Positions 56,063 through 64,000 of a stretch of 64,000 bases of DNA are shown here, piece by piece. Both the position numbers and the translations under genes were made by a program. Origin of the DNA: Flavobacteriales bacterium (GTDB lineage Bacteria; Bacteroidota; Bacteroidia; CAIKAF01); NCBI GenBank assembly GCA_018401695.1, contig JAGYKD010000001.1, forward strand, positions 536,016 through 600,015, written 5' to 3'. A model generated the notes under the pieces. The model was not told the origin of the DNA. It saw nothing but the letters and a program-made list of their open reading frames with translations, and ran no database searches. Positions within the stretch are counted from its first letter, which is position 1. Each line of letters starts with the position of its first letter.

Positions 56063-57642
56063 CAGTCGTCTTTTTTTTGTTTTAGTGGCAACGAAACCGT
56101 AAAACGGCTTCCTTCGTTGAGTTGGCTCTTCACCTGAATGTGTCCGTGGTGGCTTTCAACAATCGATTTTACATAGCTTAGCCCAAGGCCATAGCCTTTC
56201 ACATTGTGCACATTACCGGTTGGAACGCGGTACAATTTATCGAAAATTCGTTTTTGGTCGTCTTTTGAGATTCCAATTCCATTGTCGGCAATCTCAATAC
56301 AAAAATAGGGGTCTTGGTTCCACGTGCTTACCACCACCGAGCCCTCTTGTTTTCGGCTGTACTTAATGGCGTTGTCTACCAAATTAAACACCAAATTGGT
56401 AACCATTACTTCGTCGGCCTCCACCACAAATTGCTTTGCGTCTAAATTGCGAACCATCTGAATGCCTCTGCTTTGGGTTTGCATTTCTAGGCTTTGCAGC
56501 ACCCGTTCTACTTTTTGGTGCATATCCACTTTACGCAACTTAAGCTCTACTTCTCCCCTATCGAACACGGCCGATTGAAGCACGTTCTCTACAAGCATTC
56601 CCAAGCGCTTGTTTTCTTCTGCTATCATGTCTACATACCTGTCGCGCATGCTTGGAATCTCTTTTAAATCCGGGTCGCCCATGGCTTGACATGCAAGAGA
56701 AATGGTAGAAATAGGCGTTTTAAGCTCGTGGGTAATGTTATTGATTAGGTCGTTCTTAATTTCCTGAATTTTCTTTTGCCTAAAAATAATGAAAATGGTA
56801 GCGGCAAAACTGATAATGATAATGACAATCAATACCGCAGAGGCCACCAGCAAAAACACCAGATTTTTAATCAAAAAGCTGGTTTTATGAGGAAAATGCA
56901 ACAACAATTCCGGTCCCGGAACAAAAGGGTTTAAACCTAAAGGAACGCGGTAAGGACTTTCGGCAAGAACCTTTTTATATTCCGTGGGCGCTACTTCAAA
57001 ACCCTGGTTAGCCGCAGGCTGCACACCAAATACCCAGCTGGTCTTAATGCCCTGATTTGTGAGCCTATATTGAATAATTTCTCTAAGCAGGGAGGTGTCT
57101 ATAGCCGTAGGACGACGCATAGAAAAATCCGTCATCATTTCGCGAAACAGCTGCCCAATCATTTCTCGGCTTTGGTCCAGCATATCGCCGGGATTCAACA
57201 CGTTTCCCGAATAAAAATCGGTCTGTAACTCCTCTTCATAATAGGCCGACAAGCCATCTTCGGGCGAAAAAGGACCCAAGCGCACCGAAAAATGCTGCTT
57301 CTTGAGGCCCGGCCGAACAGCCAACATATTCAGTACGCTGCTGCTGTCCTCTTTTCGACACACCCGAAGCTGGTTCAAAGAGTCAATATGCTGTTGAACC
57401 TGAGATTCAAAGGCAGGCCAGTTAAACATTTTCTCAAAATCCTGACGCCAACTTGCCTGCTGATAATCCAGCGATATATTCGAGAGCGCCTCGTACACCC
57501 CTTGATTGAATTGCTCCTCGCGTTGGTCAACGGCCCTGCGAATCCAAATAATCTGCACCCCCACCAAACCGGTCATGGCCAGGAACATGAACAAAATAAT
57601 TAGGCGGACCACTTTTGGCTGCATAAGGCAAAAATAGAGCAT
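56062..57642 (-). CDS. Sensor histidine kinase
   Basis: NNITHELKTPISTISLA; NLVDNAIKYS; IEIADNGIGISKDDQKRIFDKLYRV. Confidence 0.95.
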   Translation of the reverse strand: MLYFCLMQPKVVRLIILFMFLAMTGLVGVQIIWIRRAVDQREEQFNQGVYEALSNISLDYQQASWRQDFEKMFNWPAFESQVQQHIDSLNQLRVCRKEDSSSVLNMLAVRPGLKKQHFSVRLGPFSPEDGLSAYYEEELQTDFYSGNVLNPGDMLDQSREMIGQLFREMMTDFSMRRPTAIDTSLLREIIQYRLTNQGIKTSWVFGVQPAANQGFEVAPTEYKKVLAESPYRVPLGLNPFVPGPELLLHFPHKTSFLIKNLVFLLVASAVLIVIIIISFAATIFIIFRQKKIQEIKNDLINNITHELKTPISTISLACQAMGDPDLKEIPSMRDRYVDMIAEENKRLGMLVENVLQSAVFDRGEVELKLRKVDMHQKVERVLQSLEMQTQSRGIQMVRNLDAKQFVVEADEVMVTNLVFNLVDNAIKYSRKQEGSVVVSTWNQDPYFCIEIADNGIGISKDDQKRIFDKLYRVPTGNVHNVKGYGLGLSYVKSIVESHHGHIQVKSQLNEGSRFTVSLPLKQKKDD

Positions 57643-57681
57643 AAACTCCCTACAAGCAGTCTCTTTTAACGTAAATTGGAT

Positions 57682-57840
57682 TTTGGGCGCCCGGGCGGGT
57701 GCTTGGCTTTACTGCCCCAAAGCGTACTTCGGACCGGCAAACCCGGCCGCCGGGCTTCCTTTGGTCGCCGGGCCGCCGGGGCCGGTCTCTTGCCCGCTTT
57801 GGCACGGTACCGCCTCGCCCCCTGGCGCTTTTAGCTCCGT
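57682..57840 (-). repeat. GC-rich nested-hairpin element E8 (apical core GACCAnnGGAAGC)
   Basis: Minus strand: acggagctaaaagcgccaggggg...accggccccggcggcccggcgaccaaaggaagcccggcggccgggtttgccggt...cccgggcgcccaaaa. Confidence 0.75.
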
Positions 57841-58595
57841 GTAAAAACCATCTTGGCAACGTCTCGTTGCACTTTAAATAGGGGATCTACCCAACGGGTC
57901 CACGATAAATTCAACTTCTGTAAGGCCTCTGAGGTGGAATTTAAAGGCTCTCCCTCTTTCCTTCGCTTGGAATTTAAACCCTTACGAATAGCTCCACAGA
58001 CCAAATAGCTTAAATGGATATTGATAAACTCCGATTCCTCTAAAGTAAAACCGGACTTCTTTACAATTTCTCCGTAATAATCCACCGGACGACCTTTGCA
58101 CAGCTCATCTCCCTTTACGGTCTTATCTACCCGTTCAAAAAGCACTACCCGTTGCTTGCTCACCCGGCACATTTCAGTGAGCAATTTAGCCATCATTTCC
58201 TCGTCCGTATTGTGCTGCAATACCGTAGCTGAAAACACCAAGTCAAAGGTTTTATCCTCAAAAGGTAGCTGAGTTCCATTGATTTTGGTGAGGACTATCT
58301 TTCTTCCCTCCAAATTTTTGGTGGCCATTTCTACCATATCCGAAGAAATGTCTACCCCTTCCAAGCGACTTGGACGCTTTTCGTAAATGAAACGAAGGTT
58401 TCCTCCCGGCCCGTGCCCAATTTCCAGCACGCTTTTGCCGCTCACATCCAGGCTGTCGAGCATCTCTAAAAATCGCTTGCGCTTGTAGCGGTAATACGGT
58501 TCGTCGTCGCCCGCAATAACATTTTGTCCATGCCGTTCCCGTATCCGTTTTGCCACTTCTGACCAATAAGGTTCAGGATGATAATTGCCTCCCAT
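57831..58595 (-). CDS. SAM-dependent methyltransferase
   Basis: VSGKSVLEIGHGPGGNLRFIYEKRPSRLEGVDISSDMVEMA; LVFSATVLQHNTDEE. Confidence 0.9.
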   Translation of the reverse strand: MGGNYHPEPYWSEVAKRIRERHGQNVIAGDDEPYYRYKRKRFLEMLDSLDVSGKSVLEIGHGPGGNLRFIYEKRPSRLEGVDISSDMVEMATKNLEGRKIVLTKINGTQLPFEDKTFDLVFSATVLQHNTDEEMMAKLLTEMCRVSKQRVVLFERVDKTVKGDELCKGRPVDYYGEIVKKSGFTLEESEFINIHLSYLVCGAIRKGLNSKRRKEGEPLNSTSEALQKLNLSWTRWVDPLFKVQRDVAKMVFTRS

Positions 58596-58659
58596 GTGCT
58601 TAGAATTCTGGCCCAAAGTTAGGGAATTCTATTCGCCTGCCTTTTCGTTTCTTTGCATT

Positions 58660-60258
58660 ATGCTCCCTAAAGCTGCTTATCAGGCTATTTCTTTACTTGC
58701 ACAATTAGAAGCGTGTGGCCTGCGCAGGGTTATGCTGGCCCCGGGGTCACGCTCAGCTCCTTTAGCGCTTGCCTTGGCTTCTTTCCCCAAGCTTCAGGTC
58801 TGGACCAACCCGGACGAACGTGCCGCCGCATTTGTGGCCTTGGGCCTGGCACGGGCCTTTGAAGAACCCGTTTTGCTTCTTTGTTCCAGCGGCTCCGCAG
58901 GCTTAAATATGAGCCCTGCTGTTGCAGAAGCCTACCACCAAAATCTCCCTCTGTTGGTAGCTACCGCCGATCGGCCCAAACGCCTTATGCATACCGCCGA
59001 AGGGCAAACCATGCTGCAATCTTTTTTCTTCCAAGGCTTTTTAAAAGACCGCTTCGAACCTGAGGAGCACATCACAGATTGGCGCTCCATTGGTCAAAAA
59101 GCCTGGCAAATCGCCCGGGGACCTATTCCGGGACCGGTGCACTTAAATCTGCGCTTTGATGAACCATTGTATTTTGAAGCATCGGAAATACCCAAAACGT
59201 TAACACCGGCCCCCGAGCTTAACTACGCATCCCAAGAAAAGGTCTTGCCGGACTTCCCAACCAAACTTTTGGTCTTAGCCGGCCAATTACCTAGAAGCCT
59301 GGCCCAAGCGTTAAGGCCTATGTTGGTGCAGGCCGTTTCTAAGGGCCTAAACTTTTGGGGCGATATTTCTTCCCACCTTTGGGATCTTTCTCCCTTTGGC
59401 CCCTATCCCGAATGGTTGTGGAACCAAAAAAATCCGGCCCAACTACCCGAAGCTGTTTTGATCTTGGGTGGCACACTATTGCCCCGCCGGTGGGATGCCT
59501 TTGTGCAGTCAAATCCAAAAATTCGTTGGTTTCAAGCCCTGCATTTTGGACCTCCATCCCCTCGATTTCATCCAAATACCCAATGCCTTGATTTGGCCCT
59601 GCCGGAGCTAATGAAACAGCTAAAGGCTAAAGACTGGGAGGCCTTAACCATGCCCAAAGCTATGCCCCTCCTGCCGGAAGGTTGGCACGACCTGAGTGCT
59701 GCAGCCTTATTTTTACAATCCCTCCAAGAAGGGGATGCCCTTCACCTAGGCAACAGCATGTCTATTCGCTATGCCTCTTTTTTGCGGCATTTACTCCCCA
59801 AACACCTTGACGTATGGTGCAATAGAGGAGTAAGCGGAATAGATGGGGTACAAGCCACGGCCTGCGGGCATGCTGCGGCACATCCCCATCAAAGGCACTT
59901 TGTACTTACCGGAGATTTGGCCATGGACTACGACAACAATGGTTGGCTGAGCTCACCCCAGCCGCCTCCCATGACCCAAATGGTTCTAAACAATAGCGGA
60001 GGACAAATCTTCCGATTGCTTCCGGGAGCGTCAAAAGCAGCCCAAAGCGAGCAGCTTTTTGCCACCCAACGTCAACGAAATTTTGAATGGTTGGCGCAAC
60101 GCTTTGGTTGGCAATATCTAAGGAGCGATGGTATGCCAAGTGCTTTACCGGCCAGTCCAAAAGAGCAAAGCCTGTTGTGGGAAGCCCAAACCCTGCCAAA
60201 ACAAAGCAAAAACGCCTGGCAGGCTTGGCAGAAGTCAATTTTGGAACAAAAAGCCTGA
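58660..60258 (+). CDS. menD: 2-succinyl-5-enolpyruvyl-6-hydroxy-3-cyclohexene-1-carboxylate synthase
   Basis: VMLAPGSRSAPLALALASFP; CSSGSAGLNMSPAVAEAYHQNLPLLVATADRP; TGDLAMDYDNNGWL. Confidence 0.93.
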   Translation: MLPKAAYQAISLLAQLEACGLRRVMLAPGSRSAPLALALASFPKLQVWTNPDERAAAFVALGLARAFEEPVLLLCSSGSAGLNMSPAVAEAYHQNLPLLVATADRPKRLMHTAEGQTMLQSFFFQGFLKDRFEPEEHITDWRSIGQKAWQIARGPIPGPVHLNLRFDEPLYFEASEIPKTLTPAPELNYASQEKVLPDFPTKLLVLAGQLPRSLAQALRPMLVQAVSKGLNFWGDISSHLWDLSPFGPYPEWLWNQKNPAQLPEAVLILGGTLLPRRWDAFVQSNPKIRWFQALHFGPPSPRFHPNTQCLDLALPELMKQLKAKDWEALTMPKAMPLLPEGWHDLSAAALFLQSLQEGDALHLGNSMSIRYASFLRHLLPKHLDVWCNRGVSGIDGVQATACGHAAAHPHQRHFVLTGDLAMDYDNNGWLSSPQPPPMTQMVLNNSGGQIFRLLPGASKAAQSEQLFATQRQRNFEWLAQRFGWQYLRSDGMPSALPASPKEQSLLWEAQTLPKQSKNAWQAWQKSILEQKA

Positions 60259-60303
60259 ACAATTGCTTTTTAATGCAGTAGTTTTGTTCAAATAAATGGA
60301 AGC

Positions 60304-61125
60304 ATGAGTGCACGCGATTGGAAACCCCTAAAGTCTTACCAAGACATCTTGTTCGATTACTTTGACGGCATTGCGCGTATTACCATCAATCGCCCCGAAG
60401 TGTATAATGCCTTTCGGCCCGAAACCAACATAGAAATGTTGGACGCCATGGAAATGTGTCGCGAGAACCAAGACATTCGTGTGGTTATACTCACCGGCAC
60501 CGGCAACAAAGCCTTTTGTTCCGGAGGCGACCAAAACGTGAAAGGTACCGGAGGCTATGTAGGGCAAGACGGTGTTCCCCGTTTGAATGTACTGGATTTG
60601 CATAAAAAAATCCGTTCCCTTCCCAAGCCGGTGGTGGCCATGGTAAATGGCTACGCCATTGGCGGTGGCCATGTATTGCATGTGGTCTGCGACCTTACCA
60701 TTGCCAGCGATAATGCACGTTTTGGTCAAACGGGACCTAAAGTGGGAAGTTTTGACGCCGGTTTTGGCTCTTCCTATTTGGCAAGACATGTAGGACAAAA
60801 AAAGGCGCGAGAAATTTGGTTCCTTTGTCAACAATATACCGCTCAAGAGGCCCTAGACATGGGCATGGTAAATAAAGTGGTTCCTCTGCAAGAGCTGGAA
60901 AACACCACCGTGGAATGGTGCCAAATCATGATGAAACGCAGTCCTCTGGCCCTTAGAATGATTAAAAGAGGCCTAAACGCCGAACTGGACGGGCAGGCAG
61001 GCATTATGGAAATGGCCGGAGATGCTACGCTTATGTATTATTTGCTGGAAGAGGCGCAAGAAGGGCGCAATGCCTTTTTGGAAAAACGCGATCCGGACTT
61101 TTCTAAATTCCCCCGTTTCCCTTAA
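60304..61125 (+). CDS. menB: 1,4-dihydroxy-2-naphthoyl-CoA synthase
   Basis: [63 protein letters not shown]. Confidence 0.96.
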   Translation: MSARDWKPLKSYQDILFDYFDGIARITINRPEVYNAFRPETNIEMLDAMEMCRENQDIRVVILTGTGNKAFCSGGDQNVKGTGGYVGQDGVPRLNVLDLHKKIRSLPKPVVAMVNGYAIGGGHVLHVVCDLTIASDNARFGQTGPKVGSFDAGFGSSYLARHVGQKKAREIWFLCQQYTAQEALDMGMVNKVVPLQELENTTVEWCQIMMKRSPLALRMIKRGLNAELDGQAGIMEMAGDATLMYYLLEEAQEGRNAFLEKRDPDFSKFPRFP

Positions 61126-61128
61126 GCC

Positions 61129-62028
61129 ATGAAATGGAAAGCCTGGATAGCAGCTATGCGGCTAAGAACCTTGCCTTTGGCCCTTTCCGGAGTTGTAGCC
61201 GGCGCTGCCGCAGCCAAACTCGAAGGGTTCTTTCGGGTAGAAGTCTTTTGGCTTACCCTTTCCACGGCTCTGTTGCTTCAAATCCTTTCGAACCTGGCCA
61301 ACGACTATGGCGATTTTAGCCATGGCACCGACAACAATGCCCGGGTAGGTCCCGAACGGGCTTTGCAAAGTGGCAAAATATCCCCTTCCGCCATGCTTAA
61401 AGCCATTTGGTTGGTGGGTCTTTTGGCTTTTGCTTCAGCCATTGCTTGCATTATGGTGGCTTTTCCTCCAAATCGATACGCCGAAATTGCGCTGTTTCTG
61501 GTGCTGGGCGGTTTTGCCATTTGGGCTGCTTTGCGCTACACCATGGGCAAAAATCCCTACGGTTACATAGGCTTGGGGGATTTGTTTGTAGGTCTGTTTT
61601 TTGGCTTGGTGGCCGTAGTTGGTTCGGCTTGGCTCCACGCCGACCACCTGCTTTGGCCGTCCCTTTTCCCCGCCATAGGTGTGGGTAGCTTTGCTATGGC
61701 CGTGCTGCATATGAACAATATGCGGGACCAAATAGGCGATGCAGCTTCAGGAAAAATTACCCTGGCCGTTCGATTGGGCATGCGGGGAGGAAAACAATAC
61801 CATGCGCTTTTGGTTGCCTTTGGCCTAGCCTGTTGGGCTGCCATTCCCTGGTATTACGAACTTGCAGGGTGGCCGCTGATTCCGGGGCTAGTTATCGCAA
61901 GCATTCAACTTACGCTAACGTTTCAAAACAAAAACTTCCGTGGCTTTGATGCCCTATTGAAAGGTATGGTACTGGCTACACTTTCCATGACCGCCGGTCT
62001 AGCCTGGATGGTTTTTGGCAATGCCTAA
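61129..62028 (+). CDS. menA: 1,4-dihydroxy-2-naphthoate polyprenyltransferase
   Basis: RLRTLPLALSGVVAGAAAA; NLANDYGDFSHGTDN; multiple TM helices. Confidence 0.94.
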   Translation: MKWKAWIAAMRLRTLPLALSGVVAGAAAAKLEGFFRVEVFWLTLSTALLLQILSNLANDYGDFSHGTDNNARVGPERALQSGKISPSAMLKAIWLVGLLAFASAIACIMVAFPPNRYAEIALFLVLGGFAIWAALRYTMGKNPYGYIGLGDLFVGLFFGLVAVVGSAWLHADHLLWPSLFPAIGVGSFAMAVLHMNNMRDQIGDAASGKITLAVRLGMRGGKQYHALLVAFGLACWAAIPWYYELAGWPLIPGLVIASIQLTLTFQNKNFRGFDALLKGMVLATLSMTAGLAWMVFGNA

Positions 62029-63130
62029 TCACATGCAGCAGTCACCCGATGTATTCGACCAACTTAGAGCCTTAAACTTTGGTCCTCTCGCAGCCCAATG
62101 GACTTCCCGTATTTTGGAGTTTAAAGAGCCGGCCAAAACCAGCAGAAACACCCTTAAATACCATAAGGTCTTTTATGTATACGTTTGGGAAAAGAATGCG
62201 CCGGACTGCCGGGGTATTGGAGAGGCCGCCCCCCTACCCGGCCTGTCTGTAGAGTCTGTTGATTCTGTTGAAATGGCTTTGCAAGACTTTTGCAAACAAC
62301 CCGACGCATGGGAACGCTTTTTGTACGAGCACTTTGCACAGGTTCCCTCGGCTCTATTTGCTTTGGAACAAGCCTTACTGGATTTAAGCAGCGGTGGTCG
62401 CCAAAAACCTTTTCCTTCCAAGTTCACCGACGGTAGAGACCTAATTCCCATAAATGGACTTATTTGGATGGGATCGGCCGACGTAATGGTAGAACGTATC
62501 AATCAAAAACTCAACGAAGGGTTTCCATGCTTAAAACTAAAAATTGGCGCTTTGGATAGGGCTGAAGAGTGGCATATTTTAAAAGAAATACGAAGCCATT
62601 ACGGTGCCGAAGAACTGGAAATCCGTGTAGATGCCAATGGCGCATTCGGCCCGGAAGAAGCTCCTGAGGTACTTGATTTTTTGGCAGAAATGCAGGTGCA
62701 TTCCATTGAACAGCCCATTGCGCCCGGCCAAATAGAAGACATGGCCGCTCTGTGCGCCCAATCTCCGGTGCCCATTGCCTTGGACGAAGAGCTGATTGGT
62801 TTATTCACTCGAGAAGCAAAACTGGATCTTTTAGAAACCATCCTTCCTGCCTATATAATTCTTAAGCCAAGCCTTTTGGGTGGCTTTGCACAGGCCGAAG
62901 AGTGGATTGAACTCGCCCAAGATTTACACATCGGTTGGTGGGCTACTTCGGCATTGGAGTCCAATGTGGCACTAAACCAAATAGCCCAATGGGTATACAC
63001 CCGTCAAAATCCTATGCCCCAAGGATTAGGTACCGGTCAACTGTACAGCAACAACCTTAAAAGTCCGCTTAGTATGGAGGGGCCTTTCCTTTCCTACCTT
63101 CCCGACACCTCCATGGAATGGCCGGATTAA
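62015..63130 (+). CDS. menC: o-succinylbenzoate synthase
   Basis: Enolase-superfamily KLKIGALD, EIRVDANGAF, SIEQPI, ALDEELIG motifs in the men operon. Confidence 0.9.
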   Translation: MAMPNHMQQSPDVFDQLRALNFGPLAAQWTSRILEFKEPAKTSRNTLKYHKVFYVYVWEKNAPDCRGIGEAAPLPGLSVESVDSVEMALQDFCKQPDAWERFLYEHFAQVPSALFALEQALLDLSSGGRQKPFPSKFTDGRDLIPINGLIWMGSADVMVERINQKLNEGFPCLKLKIGALDRAEEWHILKEIRSHYGAEELEIRVDANGAFGPEEAPEVLDFLAEMQVHSIEQPIAPGQIEDMAALCAQSPVPIALDEELIGLFTREAKLDLLETILPAYIILKPSLLGGFAQAEEWIELAQDLHIGWWATSALESNVALNQIAQWVYTRQNPMPQGLGTGQLYSNNLKSPLSMEGPFLSYLPDTSMEWPD

Positions 63131-64000
63131 GCATTTGTGGAGCATCGCCGGAAGTTTGGTTTCAAAGGCAAGATTCTAATCAAGCCAAAGAAATCCAAGC
63201 CATAGTAGAAGCTTGGAACAACCCTTCCATAACCCGTTTTGCTTTTCAAAGCTCGGGAACCACAGGCAAAAGAAAAACGCTTTGGTTCAGCCGGGAACAA
63301 ATTACTGCTTCCGCTCAACGCACCCATCGCTGGCTGGGAATGCGGCCGGGAAACCGCTGGCTTTTGGCCTTGCCGCTGCATTATGTCGCAGGTCGTATGA
63401 TTGTGTATCGCTGCCTGGCGGAAGGCATGGACCTTTGGCCTTTGGAGCCCTCGCTTGACCCTTGGCAAGAAGCCTTGGAGGCCGATGCGGTGTCGCTTAC
63501 CCCAAGCATGATGCTCCACATGTTAAAGCAAGCAGAAGGGAAACAAAAGTTTGAGCAAATCCGCCAAGTGCTTTTGGGCGGAGAGCCTATACCCCAAAGC
63601 CTATTGTCTATGCTAAGTACATGGCAGCGACCGGTGGTGTGGCATACCTATGGCATGACCGAAACCCTAACCCAAGTTGCGGCAAGAAGGCTTTGTCCCA
63701 ATCAAGAGTTGGAATTTAGGGGGGTGGATGATGCCCTTGAGTTTAAGAAGTCTGAATCCGGAACTCTAATAATAAACGACCCGCATTTAAACATTCTGGG
63801 GCTCGAAACCAAAGATATAATAGATTTAAAGGGTGCCGGGGCCTTTGTTTGGAAGGGGCGCCACGACGATGCAATAAACAGCGGAGGCATTAAGCTATAT
63901 CCCGAAGATTGGAAATTTGAACTAAACCACCCTTGGCTGGAAGGAAAACAATGGACGGTTGTAGGACAAAAGGACCCAAGTTTTGGCGAGGTCCCTATAC
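63118..64000 (+). CDS. menE: o-succinylbenzoate-CoA ligase (partial, runs off the window)
   Basis: ATG at 63118: MAGLSICGASPEVWF... FAFQSSGTTGKRKTLWFSREQI, WHTYGMTETLTQVAARR; not in the ORF track because the stop is outside the window. Confidence 0.88.
   Translation, partial: MAGLSICGASPEVWFQRQDSNQAKEIQAIVEAWNNPSITRFAFQSSGTTGKRKTLWFSREQITASAQRTHRWLGMRPGNRWLLALPLHYVAGRMIVYRCLAEGMDLWPLEPSLDPWQEALEADAVSLTPSMMLHMLKQAEGKQKFEQIRQVLLGGEPIPQSLLSMLSTWQRPVVWHTYGMTETLTQVAARRLCPNQELEFRGVDDALEFKKSESGTLIINDPHLNILGLETKDIIDLKGAGAFVWKGRHDDAINSGGIKLYPEDWKFELNHPWLEGKQWTVVGQKDPSFGEVPI

Overview
64 kb of a Bacteroidetes-like chromosome (inferred from a T9SS C-terminal signal, the men operon, M1/M16 peptidases and TAnnTTTG promoter-like boxes). 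The clearest accessory locus is a type V-A CRISPR-Cas system on the minus strand. It comprises an HTH-WYL regulator, cas12a (1283 aa, RuvC motifs intact), cas4, cas1, cas2 and an array of about 51 full 36-nt repeats plus one degenerate terminal repeat (about 1577-4820). Next to it are an AbiEi/AbiEii pair, two RhuM-family genes and a probable type I R-M remnant. A second accessory patch (37.2-40.5 kb) holds a PIN toxin-antitoxin pair, a MntA/HepT pair and a duplicated small lipoprotein gene. The most unusual signal is between genes: (i) about ten GC-rich 140-190 bp nested-hairpin elements whose arms differ in sequence but stay self-complementary around a few conserved apical cores; (ii) a dispersed GCCCACGGTTTnAACCGTGGGC palindrome; (iii) two copies of a 'GC-rich element + palindrome + truncated tyrosine-recombinase 3' end' module, each directly upstream of a toxin-antitoxin operon; (iv) two GCTCCGTAGGAGC REP-type arrays with a shared header, one beside an IS200-like Y1 (RAYT-like) transposase that also has a REPIN-like inverted-repeat element on its other side. 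The rest is mostly housekeeping: M1 and M16 peptidases, a photolyase/cryptochrome cluster, a large outer-membrane protein, TolC/HlyD efflux, tsaB, two-component systems and menD-B-A-C-E. All calls come from reading sequence and motifs; no database search or folding software was run.
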